A stretch of DNA of 18,146 bases from Methanosphaera sp. (GCA_013330915.1 DUHK01000065.1:1-18146); one strand, 5' to 3'; positions 1 through 6,986 are shown, counted from the first letter of the stretch. Numbers and translations: made by a program. The notes: generated by a model not told the origin, from the letters alone.

Positions 1-598
1 TGATATGAAAGACTTCGTTGAACCTATTGACGGAGCTAAAAAAGGAATCCGTATTAGATACGTACAATTCGCAGACTCCATGTATAACGCACCAGCTCAA
101 CCTTACGACAGAGCAAGATCATACATGAGAAGATTCAGAGGAGTAGACACAGGTACACTTTCAGGAAGACAAGTAGTTGAAATGAGAGAATCCGACCTCG
201 AAGAAACCGCAAAATTATTAATGGAATCAGAATTCTTCGACCCTGCAAAAACAGGATTAAGAGGAGCAACAGTACACGGTCACTCATTAAGACTCGATGA
301 AAACGGTTTAATGTTCGACGCATTACAAAGATACGTATTTGACGAAGACGAAGGCGTAGTAAAATACGTAAAAGATCAAGTAGGTGTAGAACTTGACGAA
401 CCTATTTCAGTAGGAGAACCATTACCAGAAGATAAACTTAGAGAAATCACTACAATTTACAGATATGACAATGTAAGTTTAAGAGATGACCCTGAAGTAA
501 TCAAAGTTGTAGAAGAAGTACACTTCGCAAGAACTGCTGGTGGATATGGTTTAGAAGTATTCAACGACGATTTACAAAGTAAATTAGGTGGTAACTAA
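1..598 (+). CDS. mcrG: Methyl-coenzyme M reductase gamma subunit (5' partial)
   Basis: This is the C-terminal part of the gamma subunit of methyl-coenzyme M reductase, which releases methane from methyl-CoM and coenzyme B as an (alpha-beta-gamma)2 enzyme in the cytoplasm. The reading frame is already open at the left edge (first full codon at 2-4), so the methionine at 5 is internal and not the start. About 197 residues are visible against a family length of roughly 250-265, so some 55-65 N-terminal residues are outside the window. Typical gamma-subunit stretches include AQPYDRARSYMRRFRGVDTG near the visible start and RGATVHGHSLRLDENGLMFD further in. The TAA stop overlaps the next ATG by one base (TAATG), so it is translationally coupled to the alpha subunit, as in known mcr/mrt operons. 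Codon use is strongly biased, as expected for a very highly expressed gene. It is probably mrtG if the alpha subunit is rightly assigned to isoenzyme II. Confidence 0.96.
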   Translation, partial: DMKDFVEPIDGAKKGIRIRYVQFADSMYNAPAQPYDRARSYMRRFRGVDTGTLSGRQVVEMRESDLEETAKLLMESEFFDPAKTGLRGATVHGHSLRLDENGLMFDALQRYVFDEDEGVVKYVKDQVGVELDEPISVGEPLPEDKLREITTIYRYDNVSLRDDPEVIKVVEEVHFARTAGGYGLEVFNDDLQSKLGGN

Positions 599-2256
599 TG
601 GTAGATGAGAAAAAATTATTCTTAAAGGCTTTACAAGAAAAATTTGATGAAGACCCTTCAGAACAAAAGACTAAATTTTACTGCTATGGTGGATGGGAAC
701 AATCCGCAAGAAAAAGAGAATTTAATGAACAAGCTGAAAAAGCTATGGAAGCTCGTGGAGGATTACCATTCTACAACCCAGATATCGGGGTACCTCTAGG
801 ACAAAGAAAATTAATGGCTTACCAAGTATCTGGTACAGACACATACGTAGAAGGGGACGACCTTCACTTCTGTAACAACTCTGCTATCCAACAATTAGTT
901 GACGATATTAAAAGAACAATTATTGTAGGTATGGATACAGCACACGGTGTACTTGAACAAAGGTTAGGTGTAGAAGTAACTCCTGAAACAATCAACGAGT
1001 ACTTAGAAACCATCAACCATGCACTCCCTGGAGGAGCAGTAGTACAAGAACACATGGTAGAAGTAGACCCTGGATTAGTAGTAGATTCATACGCAAAAAT
1101 CTTCTCCGGTGACGACGAATTAGTAGATCAATTAGATCAAAGATTTGTAATAGACATTAACAAAGAATTCCCTGAAGAACAAGCAGAACAACTCAAAAAA
1201 TACATTGGTAAAAAAACCTACCAAGTATCAAGAGTACCTACATTAGTAGTACGTGCTTGTGACGGTGGTACCACCTCAAGATGGTCTGCTATGCAAATCG
1301 GTATGAGTTTCATCTCTGCATACAAATTATGTGCAGGGGAAGCAGCTATTGCTGATTTCTCATACGCAGCAAAACACGCAGACGTAATTTCCATGGCTAG
1401 CGCAATGCCAGCAAGAAGAGCAAGAGGTCCTAACGAACCTGGAGGAGTAACCTTCGGTGCATTCTCTGATATGGTACAAACCAGCAGAGTATCTGACGAC
1501 CCAGCAGAAGTTACCTTAGAAGTAATCGGTGGAGCAGCACCATTATACGACCAAGTATGGTTAGGTTCATACATGTCTGGTGGTGTAGGATTCACTCAAT
1601 ATGCTACAGCAGCATACACTGACGAAATCTTAGACGACTTCATTTACTACGGTAAAGACTATGTAGAGAAAAACTACGGTGGATTATGTCAAGCTGAAGC
1701 TTCAACAGAAGTAGTAAGAGACATTGCAAGTGAAGTAACTTTATACGCATTAGAACAATACGAAGTACCAGCAGCATTAGAAGACCACTTCGGTGGATCA
1801 CAAAGAGCAGCTGTAGCTGCAGCAGGTGCAGGTTGTTCAGTAGCATTCGCAACTGCTAACTCCAACGCAGGTGTAAACGGATGGTACTTAAGTCAATTAT
1901 TACACAAAGAAGGTCACAGCAGATTAGGATTCTACGGTTACGACTTACAAGATCAATGTGGATCATCCAACTCCTTATCCGTAAGAAGTGACGAAGGTCT
2001 CATACACGAATTAAGAGGTCCTAACTACCCTAACTATGCAATGAACGTAGGTCACCAACCTGAATACGCAGGTATTGCTCAAGCACCACACGCAGCAAGA
2101 GGAGACGCATTTGCACTTAACCCATTAATCAAAGTTGCATTTGCAGATAACAACTTACTCTTCGATTGGGCTCACCCAAGAAAATGTATTGCAAAAGGTG
2201 CAATCAGAGAATTCATGCCTAGCGGAGAACGTGACTTAATCAACCCAGCTTTATAG
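598..2256 (+). CDS. mcrA (mrtA): Methyl-coenzyme M reductase alpha subunit, resembling isoenzyme II (MrtA)
   Basis: The alpha subunit (552 residues, full family length) carries much of the F430 active site of methyl-coenzyme M reductase. Residues matching those mapped in the Methanothermobacter enzyme are visible. They are the F430-nickel ligand Gln150 (GGAVVQEH), the methylated His260 (YAAKH) and Arg274 (PARRARGPNEPGG), and active-site Phe332/Tyr335 in GGVGFTQYATAAY. Gln402 (GGSQRAAV), Tyr446, thioglycine Gly447, the Asp452 that is didehydrated in some species and methyl-Cys454 (GYDLQDQC) are also present. All modifiable residues are kept, but whether they are modified cannot be read from DNA. 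The segments RSDEGLIHELRGPNYPNYAM and NVGHQPEYAGIAQAPHAARG are, from memory, closer to MrtA than to McrA, so I infer isoenzyme II. It starts on the ATG overlapping the mcrG stop. No compact terminator hairpin follows directly; the next element is the structured region at about 2320-2526. Confidence 0.98.
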   Translation: MVDEKKLFLKALQEKFDEDPSEQKTKFYCYGGWEQSARKREFNEQAEKAMEARGGLPFYNPDIGVPLGQRKLMAYQVSGTDTYVEGDDLHFCNNSAIQQLVDDIKRTIIVGMDTAHGVLEQRLGVEVTPETINEYLETINHALPGGAVVQEHMVEVDPGLVVDSYAKIFSGDDELVDQLDQRFVIDINKEFPEEQAEQLKKYIGKKTYQVSRVPTLVVRACDGGTTSRWSAMQIGMSFISAYKLCAGEAAIADFSYAAKHADVISMASAMPARRARGPNEPGGVTFGAFSDMVQTSRVSDDPAEVTLEVIGGAAPLYDQVWLGSYMSGGVGFTQYATAAYTDEILDDFIYYGKDYVEKNYGGLCQAEASTEVVRDIASEVTLYALEQYEVPAALEDHFGGSQRAAVAAAGAGCSVAFATANSNAGVNGWYLSQLLHKEGHSRLGFYGYDLQDQCGSSNSLSVRSDEGLIHELRGPNYPNYAMNVGHQPEYAGIAQAPHAARGDAFALNPLIKVAFADNNLLFDWAHPRKCIAKGAIREFMPSGERDLINPAL

Positions 2257-2288
2257 ATGGGCAAATTTTAAGGAAGAATAAGGGTTAT

Positions 2289-2299
2289 ATTTATATATA
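2289..2299 (+). promoter_or_regulatory. TATA-like box before the structured RNA candidate
   Basis: An AT-only stretch (ATTTATATATA) matches the archaeal TATA box and lies about 25-30 bases before the first arm of the nested stem structure that begins near 2322. That is the normal TATA-to-start distance in archaea. The same bases also form a small hairpin (2284-2290 with 2295-2301), so the match could be fortuitous. Confidence 0.4.
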
Positions 2300-2319
2300 A
2301 CAAGGAATATATATAGTAG

Positions 2320-2526
2320 TGAAGTTTTCCAAGTAAACTTTAAGTATTGAAATATATTCAATAATAGTTAATAGATGGGATAGCAAGATACGACCCGTAT
2401 TACAGTCGTAGATGAGGTACGATCTGCATACTTCCATTATTTAAACTATTATTATACTTTTACTGGAAATAGTTAAGGAATATGTTTTACTTGAAAACTG
2501 GACCCTTATGCTATTTTCCTTTTTTA
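2320..2526 (+). ncRNA. Candidate structured non-coding RNA (or MITE-like inverted-repeat element) downstream of mcrA
   Basis: No credible ORF is present, but the strand folds by eye into one long nested rod. The outer stem pairs 2323-2338 with 2484-2499, about 15 bp with one bulge on each side. Inside it 2342-2347 pairs with 2454-2459, and 2360-2371 with 2441-2453 (12 bp, one bulge). Next come 2375-2380 with 2432-2437, and 2381-2389 with 2422-2430 (8 bp, two bulges). The tip is a 5-bp hairpin, 2390-2394 with 2405-2409. A TATA-like box lies ~25 bases upstream and T-runs at 2520-2525 and 2535-2541 could end transcription. I do not see RNase P, SRP, tRNA or C/D-box signatures. The outer stem could instead be terminal inverted repeats of a small mobile element, or the whole could be a structured 3' UTR of mcrA. 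Confidence 0.45.
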
Positions 2527-2694
2527 TTAAAATCTTTTTTTATCAATTAATTACTCTAAAAACAATTAATCTCTTTTATTTAATTCTGCTTTTATAACAA
2601 TTTAAAAAAAATAATTTTCACTTATAATAATTAGATATTCATTCTAATTATCATGGATTTAACTAAAATTTTAAAAAAAGAGGGAGATTAAGAT
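2527..2694. other. AT-rich convergent intergenic stretch with one hairpin
   Basis: Nothing coding is supported here. It holds a T-run (2535-2541), a perfect 9-bp inverted repeat (2627-2635 with 2643-2651, 7-base loop) and, read on the minus strand just after the dihydroorotase stop, an oligo-T run (complement of 2673-2679) that would end that transcript. A 12-codon ATG frame at 2653-2691 has no ribosome binding site and is not called. Confidence 0.5.
2673..2690 (-). terminator. Oligo-T terminator of the dihydroorotase gene
   Basis: Read on the minus strand, the bases just after the pyrC stop run TCTCCCTC followed by seven T residues. Archaeal RNA polymerase commonly terminates at such T-tracts without a strong hairpin. 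The call rests on position and composition only. Confidence 0.45.
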
Positions 2695-3984
2695 TTAGTA
2701 AACGTATTTACTCTTGTTTTCAATTACATTATCCTCATCACAGATGACATTACCCCTGTTTATTGTCATTACATTACAACCTACAAATGGTCTGTTGTCA
2801 AATGGTGAGTATTTTCCCTGGGTGTACCAGTTGTCGACATTGATTCTGCCTTCCCGTTTCATGTCCAGAACTGTTATGTCACCATCGTATCCAACTTCAA
2901 TGGAACCTTTCTGTGGAATTTTAAATATTTTTGAAGGATTGTAACTTGTCAGTTTAACGACTTCTTCTAATGTGAGATTATTATTGTTTACCTCAGTAAG
3001 AAGCAGTGGCAATGTCACTTCAAGACCAGGTATTCCTGCCGCACTGGTCCACGTGTTCTTCTGTTTTTCCTCCAACGTATGTGGTGCATGATCTGTTCCG
3101 ATAGAATCAAATTCATTCAGATGGCTCAAAGAAATGTTATAGTTAACATCACGTAACGGCGGATTTGTTTTTGCTTTAATGCCATAACTTTCATATACTG
3201 AATTGTCCAGGAACAGATGATGAGGAGTTGCTTCAATGGTTATGTTGGTGCTATTTCGTGCCTCATGAATCAGTTCCAATGTCTGTCTGGTGCTGATGTG
3301 ACAGAGATGAATCTGCAAACCCAACTTTTTGGCATATTCAATTGCCCTGTTAACTGCTATAAGTTCCGCCAGTGCACTTCGTGCATAACTGTAAGTGATG
3401 GTTTTTGAATCATTGCTCTTGTCGCTGCTTAATGTTTTAATATTATAATCTACCAGATTTTTATCTTCACAATGCAGGCATAAAGGTTTGCCCGTTTTTG
3501 ATACATATTCAAACATTTGGTATAACTGGTCGTTATCATGAAGATCCATAAAAATCTTATAGGCTGCCGGTTTTTCATTTAATATTTCATCAACATCCTT
3601 CTGTGTTTTTACTCCTGCATGTATTGCAAAGTCTACTACTGATTTTTTCTTTGCAATTTCCTTTTTTTCCTTAAATGCCTTGAGAGTATCTGTCTGTGGA
3701 ATGGTATTGGGCATGTCTATAACAGTAGTATACCCTCCGTGTGCTGCTGCTTGGCTTCCACTTTTCCAATCCTCCTTATGTGTAAGGCCGGGATCTCTGA
3801 AGTGTACATGGGGGTCTATAAGTCCGGGAATAACAATTTTTTCTTCAATATCTATAATCTGGTCAGTTGTTTTATCTGAAGATAACAATTCTTTTTTAAT
3901 TTCCTTGATTTTACCTTCTTCAATGATGATGTTTACAATATCATTTTTAATTGTTTTACAATTTTTCAATATTAAATTTCCCAT
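2695..3984 (-). CDS. pyrC: Dihydroorotase
   Basis: This 429-residue amidohydrolase matches class I dihydroorotase, which cyclises carbamoyl-aspartate to dihydroorotate in pyrimidine synthesis (cytoplasm). The metal-site motifs are in order: the HxH pair His59/His61 in DPHVHFRDPGLTHKEDW; Lys143 in AYKIFMD, a candidate for the carbamylated lysine; His171 in CLHCED; His226/His229 in QIHLCHIS; and the catalytic Asp298 with His299 in IGTDHAPH. The length is normal and no key residue is missing. The ATG at 3984 is supported by GAGGGTG (complement of 3991-3997) six bases upstream, and a TATA-like TTTATAAT lies at about 4015-4022 (complement). It is a single-gene unit, divergent from the nucleotidyltransferase gene. 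Allantoinase or hydantoinase are the alternative family members, but the DPHVHFRDPG and TDHAPH contexts favour PyrC. Confidence 0.93.
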   Translation of the reverse strand: MGNLILKNCKTIKNDIVNIIIEEGKIKEIKKELLSSDKTTDQIIDIEEKIVIPGLIDPHVHFRDPGLTHKEDWKSGSQAAAHGGYTTVIDMPNTIPQTDTLKAFKEKKEIAKKKSVVDFAIHAGVKTQKDVDEILNEKPAAYKIFMDLHDNDQLYQMFEYVSKTGKPLCLHCEDKNLVDYNIKTLSSDKSNDSKTITYSYARSALAELIAVNRAIEYAKKLGLQIHLCHISTRQTLELIHEARNSTNITIEATPHHLFLDNSVYESYGIKAKTNPPLRDVNYNISLSHLNEFDSIGTDHAPHTLEEKQKNTWTSAAGIPGLEVTLPLLLTEVNNNNLTLEEVVKLTSYNPSKIFKIPQKGSIEVGYDGDITVLDMKREGRINVDNWYTQGKYSPFDNRPFVGCNVMTINRGNVICDEDNVIENKSKYVY

Positions 3985-4056
3985 TTTTCACACCCTCTTT
4001 TTTTTATTAAAGTGATTATAAAAAACTTTACTTATTAATAATATTTGTAACAAATC

Positions 4057-4064
4057 TTTATATA
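4057..4064 (+). promoter_or_regulatory. TATA box of the nucleotidyltransferase-FKBP unit
   Basis: TTTATATA at this position predicts a transcript start near 4083-4088. That is within ten bases of the ATG at 4093, so the transcript would have almost no leader, in keeping with the lack of a visible ribosome binding site. Confidence 0.5.
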
Positions 4065-4092
4065 TCTTTTAAAAATTCTAAAGTTGATTTTT

Positions 4093-5208
4093 ATGCAAAT
4101 GGATACTTTTGTTGAGTCTATAATCGAGGAAGATAAACGACAATTTCGTGAAGATAACCAATTGAACTCTTTGGAAATTATTAACACAACCAATGAAACA
4201 CCTGTTATAGCAGATTTCACAGAATACTCTCCACTACATAACGGGCACCTGTTTTGTATGACGGAAGCTAAGCGTATGCATCCTGAAGCACTCTTTGTTG
4301 CCGTTATTCCTGGTTTGTTTGAACGTAATGGGAGAGGTCTGCCATACATAATGACCAGACATAAAAGGGCCCAGTTGGCAATAGAACTTGGGGCAGACAT
4401 TGCTGTTGAAGGTCCGCCAATGGGAATTATGGGTTCCGGCCAGTACTCCCTATGTCTGTCACTGATGTTCAAGGCATTAAATGCAGATTACATTCCAAGG
4501 GGATATATTAGTGATGACCCTAAATTTAAAATAATACTTGATTACATAAATAAAGGTAAGGGAGTGGCACCAAAACCATATAAAATAATTTCAATGGAAG
4601 ATAAAAAGGTGTTGCTTGAAGGTAAATTGAACAATGACGATTATGTTATTGTTTCATTAGCCAAATCATTAACTAAAATTAATTTTGATTTTAAGAATAA
4701 ATTTATTTTTGTTCCACGATTGGAAAATGTAAGCGGTACCAAGATTCGGGAACTTGTTTCAAATGGACAGGTCGATGACTTGGATGACATGTTGCCTCAG
4801 GAAACAATTAATTTGTTGAAGGAGGAAATTTCCTTAAATCATGCACCATTACATGATACACGTGCCTATTCCTCTTTACTTAATAATGTAAATTCATTTT
4901 CTAAAGAAGAATTGAATAATCTGAATTTAATAGATTCAAAAACTGTGGATAATATTCTCTCAAAAAGACCATTTGACAGTGTGGATGACTTGTTGGACAG
5001 TATTACTCAAGGTTTTAGTAAGCATCGTAAACAAAGAATTTTAAGTGTATTGGAAGTAGGTATTTTTAAGGATGAAGTACATAAATATATTAATAATTAT
5101 CCACAAAAAATCAGAATATTGGGATATAAAAATAAAGAAGTTCTTAATAAATTTGAACACAATTTAAAAAATAATTTAAAAGGAGATAATGGAAAAGTAT
5201 GGCAATAG
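4093..5208 (+). CDS. YlbM/TmcAL-like nucleotidyltransferase with C-terminal helix-hairpin-helix
   Basis: This protein (371 residues from the ATG at 4093) has a HIGH-type nucleotidyltransferase core. ADFTEYSPLHNGHLFCMTEA holds the HxGH signature as HNGH (49-52), followed by a GLPYIMTRHKRAQLAIELGA segment, and SGTKIR stands in for the family's C-terminal ISxTxIR motif. The layout resembles bacterial YlbM, now TmcAL, which activates acetate with ATP to make N4-acetylcytidine in elongator tRNA-Met. The C-terminal ~60 residues (KRPFDSVDDLLDSI) look like a ComEA-type helix-hairpin-helix that could bind nucleic acid. An in-frame TTG at 4084 is an alternative start; I prefer 4093 because the predicted transcript start lies at about 4085. 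Its last ten bases overlap the FKBP gene, which suggests co-transcription. The substrate in archaea is uncertain: many have a TmcA acetylase instead, so this could be another nucleotidyltransferase. Confidence 0.75.
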   Translation: MQMDTFVESIIEEDKRQFREDNQLNSLEIINTTNETPVIADFTEYSPLHNGHLFCMTEAKRMHPEALFVAVIPGLFERNGRGLPYIMTRHKRAQLAIELGADIAVEGPPMGIMGSGQYSLCLSLMFKALNADYIPRGYISDDPKFKIILDYINKGKGVAPKPYKIISMEDKKVLLEGKLNNDDYVIVSLAKSLTKINFDFKNKFIFVPRLENVSGTKIRELVSNGQVDDLDDMLPQETINLLKEEISLNHAPLHDTRAYSSLLNNVNSFSKEELNNLNLIDSKTVDNILSKRPFDSVDDLLDSITQGFSKHRKQRILSVLEVGIFKDEVHKYINNYPQKIRILGYKNKEVLNKFEHNLKNNLKGDNGKVWQ

Positions 5209-5966
5209 ATGATAAAGCTTTTATAAGATTAAACTATACTGGAAAAGTTAAAGAAACTGGAGATGTATTTGATACAACATTTGAAGATGTAGCTGAAGAA
5301 GCAGGTATCAAAAATCCAGACAAAGATTACCATCCAATGGTTTTAGCAGTAGGATCCAGTCAATTAATTCCAAAATTACATGAAGAAATACAAAAATTAG
5401 ATGTAGGAGATAAAAAATCTGTAGAAATTCCATGTGAAGACGCATTCGGTAAAAGAGATCCTAGCAAAATTCAATTAATTCCAATGAAAGAATTCAAAAA
5501 ACAAAACATCAAACCATTCGTAGGTATGCCTTTATCATTAGAAGGAAATCCTGGTATTGTAAGAACAGTTGATGGTGGAAGAGTAAGAGTGGACTTCAAC
5601 CATGAATTAGCAGGAAAAGATATTGTATACGATTTAGAAATTGTTGAAACAATCGAAGACAACGAAGAAAAAATCAAAGGTTTAATAGAAGTATACTACG
5701 GAAATCCTAACTTAAACTTAGATGAAGTAAAAATAGACATTGAAGATGATGTTGCAAAAATTAACTTAGGATTAATAGCAGGATTCGACCAAAGATCCGC
5801 ACAAGAAGTAACTCTTTCAAAATTCAGAGTGGCCAGAGAAGCTTATGAAAACATTGAAGAAATTGAAAAAGTTCAATTTATCGATGAATTCGAAGATAAC
5901 ACTCCTGAAGAAACAGAAGAAACAGAAGAAGAAATTCCTGAAGTTTTACCTGAAGACGAAGAATAG
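5199..5966 (+). CDS. Long archaeal FKBP-type peptidyl-prolyl cis-trans isomerase (SlyD-like)
   Basis: This 255-residue protein has the FKBP fold with an insert-in-flap chaperone domain, as in archaeal FKBP26 and bacterial SlyD. Its N terminus carries FIRLNYTGKVKETGDVFDTT, followed by PMVLAVGSSQLIPKLHEEI and IPCEDAFGKRDPSKIQLIP. The insert covers about residues 85-135, and the FKBP strand returns at KDIVYDLEIVE. A second alpha/beta region of about 70 residues follows, then a strongly acidic tail (Glu/Asp/Pro/Thr, about residues 235-255). It should catalyse prolyl isomerisation and help protein folding in the cytoplasm; I see no signal peptide. The ATG at 5199 lies inside the upstream gene, with AGGAG at 5181-5185, a rather long 13-base spacing. 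A closer ATG at 5189 opens only a seven-codon frame and is rejected. A hairpin-plus-T terminator follows the stop. Confidence 0.92.
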   Translation: MAIDDKAFIRLNYTGKVKETGDVFDTTFEDVAEEAGIKNPDKDYHPMVLAVGSSQLIPKLHEEIQKLDVGDKKSVEIPCEDAFGKRDPSKIQLIPMKEFKKQNIKPFVGMPLSLEGNPGIVRTVDGGRVRVDFNHELAGKDIVYDLEIVETIEDNEEKIKGLIEVYYGNPNLNLDEVKIDIEDDVAKINLGLIAGFDQRSAQEVTLSKFRVAREAYENIEEIEKVQFIDEFEDNTPEETEETEEEIPEVLPEDEE

Positions 5967-6004
5967 TTATGAAAGGGGGACATTTTCCCTATAACTTTTT
6001 TTTT
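5965..6004 (+). terminator. Hairpin plus T-run terminator after the FKBP gene
   Basis: The outer stem AGTTAT/ATAACT (5965-5970 with 5991-5996) and inner AGGG/CCCT (5974-5977 with 5987-5990) are followed by nine T residues (5996-6004). The site sits between convergent genes, with the pcc1 stop inside its far edge, and the hairpin itself would form on either transcript. Confidence 0.7.
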
Positions 6005-6227
6005 AAATAATTTCTGAAGTCATTTCAATCATTTTTTCGCATTGAATTAAGTCTTCAATGGTGTTTATTACTGTTGAAATGTTTTCATTTTCTATTATAC
6101 ATATTAGTTTTTCATTTTCAACATAAGATTCAACGAATCCCTCATTATCGGGATACAATGAATGATAAGCTATTTTTGCATATTCGTTATTTAGATAATT
6201 GAAAGTTATTTTTGTTTTAATCTTCAT
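6003..6227 (-). CDS. pcc1: KEOPS complex subunit Pcc1
   Basis: This 74-residue protein matches the CTAG/Pcc1 family, the small dimer-forming subunit of the KEOPS complex that attaches the threonylcarbamoyl group to adenosine-37 of ANN-reading tRNAs (t6A). Visible family features are the KIKTKITFNYLNNEYAKIAY start, the conserved LYPDNEGFVESYVEN segment, a beta strand KLICIIENENI and the C-terminal helix with STVINTIEDLIQCEKM. Length is normal for archaeal Pcc1. It lies alone on the minus strand, convergent with the FKBP gene. No clear ribosome binding site precedes the ATG at 6227, so a leaderless message is possible. The other KEOPS genes (Kae1, Bud32, Cgi121) are not in the window, which is usual in archaea. 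Confidence 0.85.
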   Translation of the reverse strand: MKIKTKITFNYLNNEYAKIAYHSLYPDNEGFVESYVENEKLICIIENENISTVINTIEDLIQCEKMIEMTSEII

Positions 6228-6308
6228 TTAAAAACCCGGATATTTTTTTCTATTAATTAAAACTCTATTTAATCAGATAATTAAATATTTTTAATCATCT
6301 GTACAATT

Positions 6309-6324
6309 ATGATTAATTAATCAT
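6309..6324. repeat. 16-bp perfect palindrome upstream of the L10e TATA box
   Basis: ATGATTAATTAATCAT is a perfect inverted repeat ending 16 bases before the TATA-like stretch at 6341-6352. A further TAATCAT lies about 15 bases upstream of it. Its position fits a regulator site, but the surroundings are so AT-rich that chance is possible. Confidence 0.35.
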
Positions 6325-6340
6325 GTTTTTATTAACAGAA

Positions 6341-6352
6341 TTTATATATAAT
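6341..6352 (+). promoter_or_regulatory. TATA box, probably for the L10e gene
   Basis: TTTATATATAAT is a strong archaeal TATA match. It would start the transcript near 6367-6372 and leave a leader of about 130 bases before the L10e ATG. A weaker TTTATAAT at about 6411 would give a shorter leader. Confidence 0.4.
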
Positions 6353-6500
6353 ATCTTTAACAAATCATAAATTAATATATTCGATTACATGTTTTTTCAT
6401 GTAAATTGATTTTATAATAGAAATACTATTTATTGTATTATTATAACATTTTGATAAGTTTCTTTTATAAGAAAGCTATAATTAATGGAGGAGAATAAGA

Positions 6501-6986
6501 ATGGTAAGACCATATACAAGAAAAGATTATATTAGAAAAATACCAGCATCAAAAATTGTACAATATGATATGGGTAATTTATCCGAAGATTTCCCGTTAG
6601 AAATATCATTAGCAGTTAAAGATCACACACATTTAACCCACAATGCATTAGAAGCAGCAAGGATTGCTTCAAACAGATACTTACAAAGACAATGTGGTAA
6701 ACTCGGTTACAGATTAAAAATCAGAGTATACCCACATCACATCGTAAGAGAAAATCCTATGGCAACCGGAGCAGGTGCAGATAGGGTACAGAGTGGTATG
6801 AGAGGAGCATTCGGTAAAGCAGTAAGTTCCGAAGCATTAGTACGTAAAAACCAAAAAGTTATCACAGCTTACGTTTACGTAAAAGACTTCGAAAGTGCAA
6901 AAGTTGCATTAAACAGAGCTGCAATGAAATTACCAGTATCCTGTAAATTAGTAGTTGACAAAGGTAACGACCTTGTTCAATTCTAA
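6501..6986 (+). CDS. rpl10e: 50S ribosomal protein L10e (uL16)
   Basis: This 161-residue protein is archaeal L10e, the uL16 counterpart that binds 23S rRNA near the tRNA acceptor site of the large subunit. Family stretches are visible throughout: MVRPYTRKDYIRKIPASKI at the start, ARIASNRYLQRQCGKLGYRL, KIRVYPHHIVRENPMATGAG and DRVQSGMRGAFGKAVSSEA. Length and composition (basic, no membrane segment) are normal. A strong ribosome binding site GGAGGAG (6487-6493) sits seven bases before the ATG. The gene stands alone between pcc1 and ppsA. The leader carries a small hairpin (6459-6474) just before the ribosome binding site, which could allow autoregulation, though this is only inference. No clear terminator follows, so read-through toward ppsA is possible. 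Confidence 0.96.
   Translation: MVRPYTRKDYIRKIPASKIVQYDMGNLSEDFPLEISLAVKDHTHLTHNALEAARIASNRYLQRQCGKLGYRLKIRVYPHHIVRENPMATGAGADRVQSGMRGAFGKAVSSEALVRKNQKVITAYVYVKDFESAKVALNRAAMKLPVSCKLVVDKGNDLVQF

Noticed and set aside
1218..1595. Minus-strand frame of 125 codons inside mcrA
   Set aside because: A codon-bias shadow of the highly expressed alpha subunit; the plus strand is certain here.
2653..2691. 12-codon ATG frame before the pyrC stop (plus strand)
   Set aside because: Too short, without a ribosome binding site or promoter context; its purine-rich end is better explained as the complement of the pyrC terminator.
4035..4472. Minus-strand frame of 145 codons antisense to the nucleotidyltransferase start
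   Set aside because: It covers the conserved HNGH core of the plus-strand gene and its promoter; the product shows no family features.
5189..5212. ATG at 5189, two bases after AGGAGA, as an alternative start for the FKBP gene
   Set aside because: It is out of frame with the FKBP and ends after seven codons. The FKBP start at 5199 matches the family N terminus.
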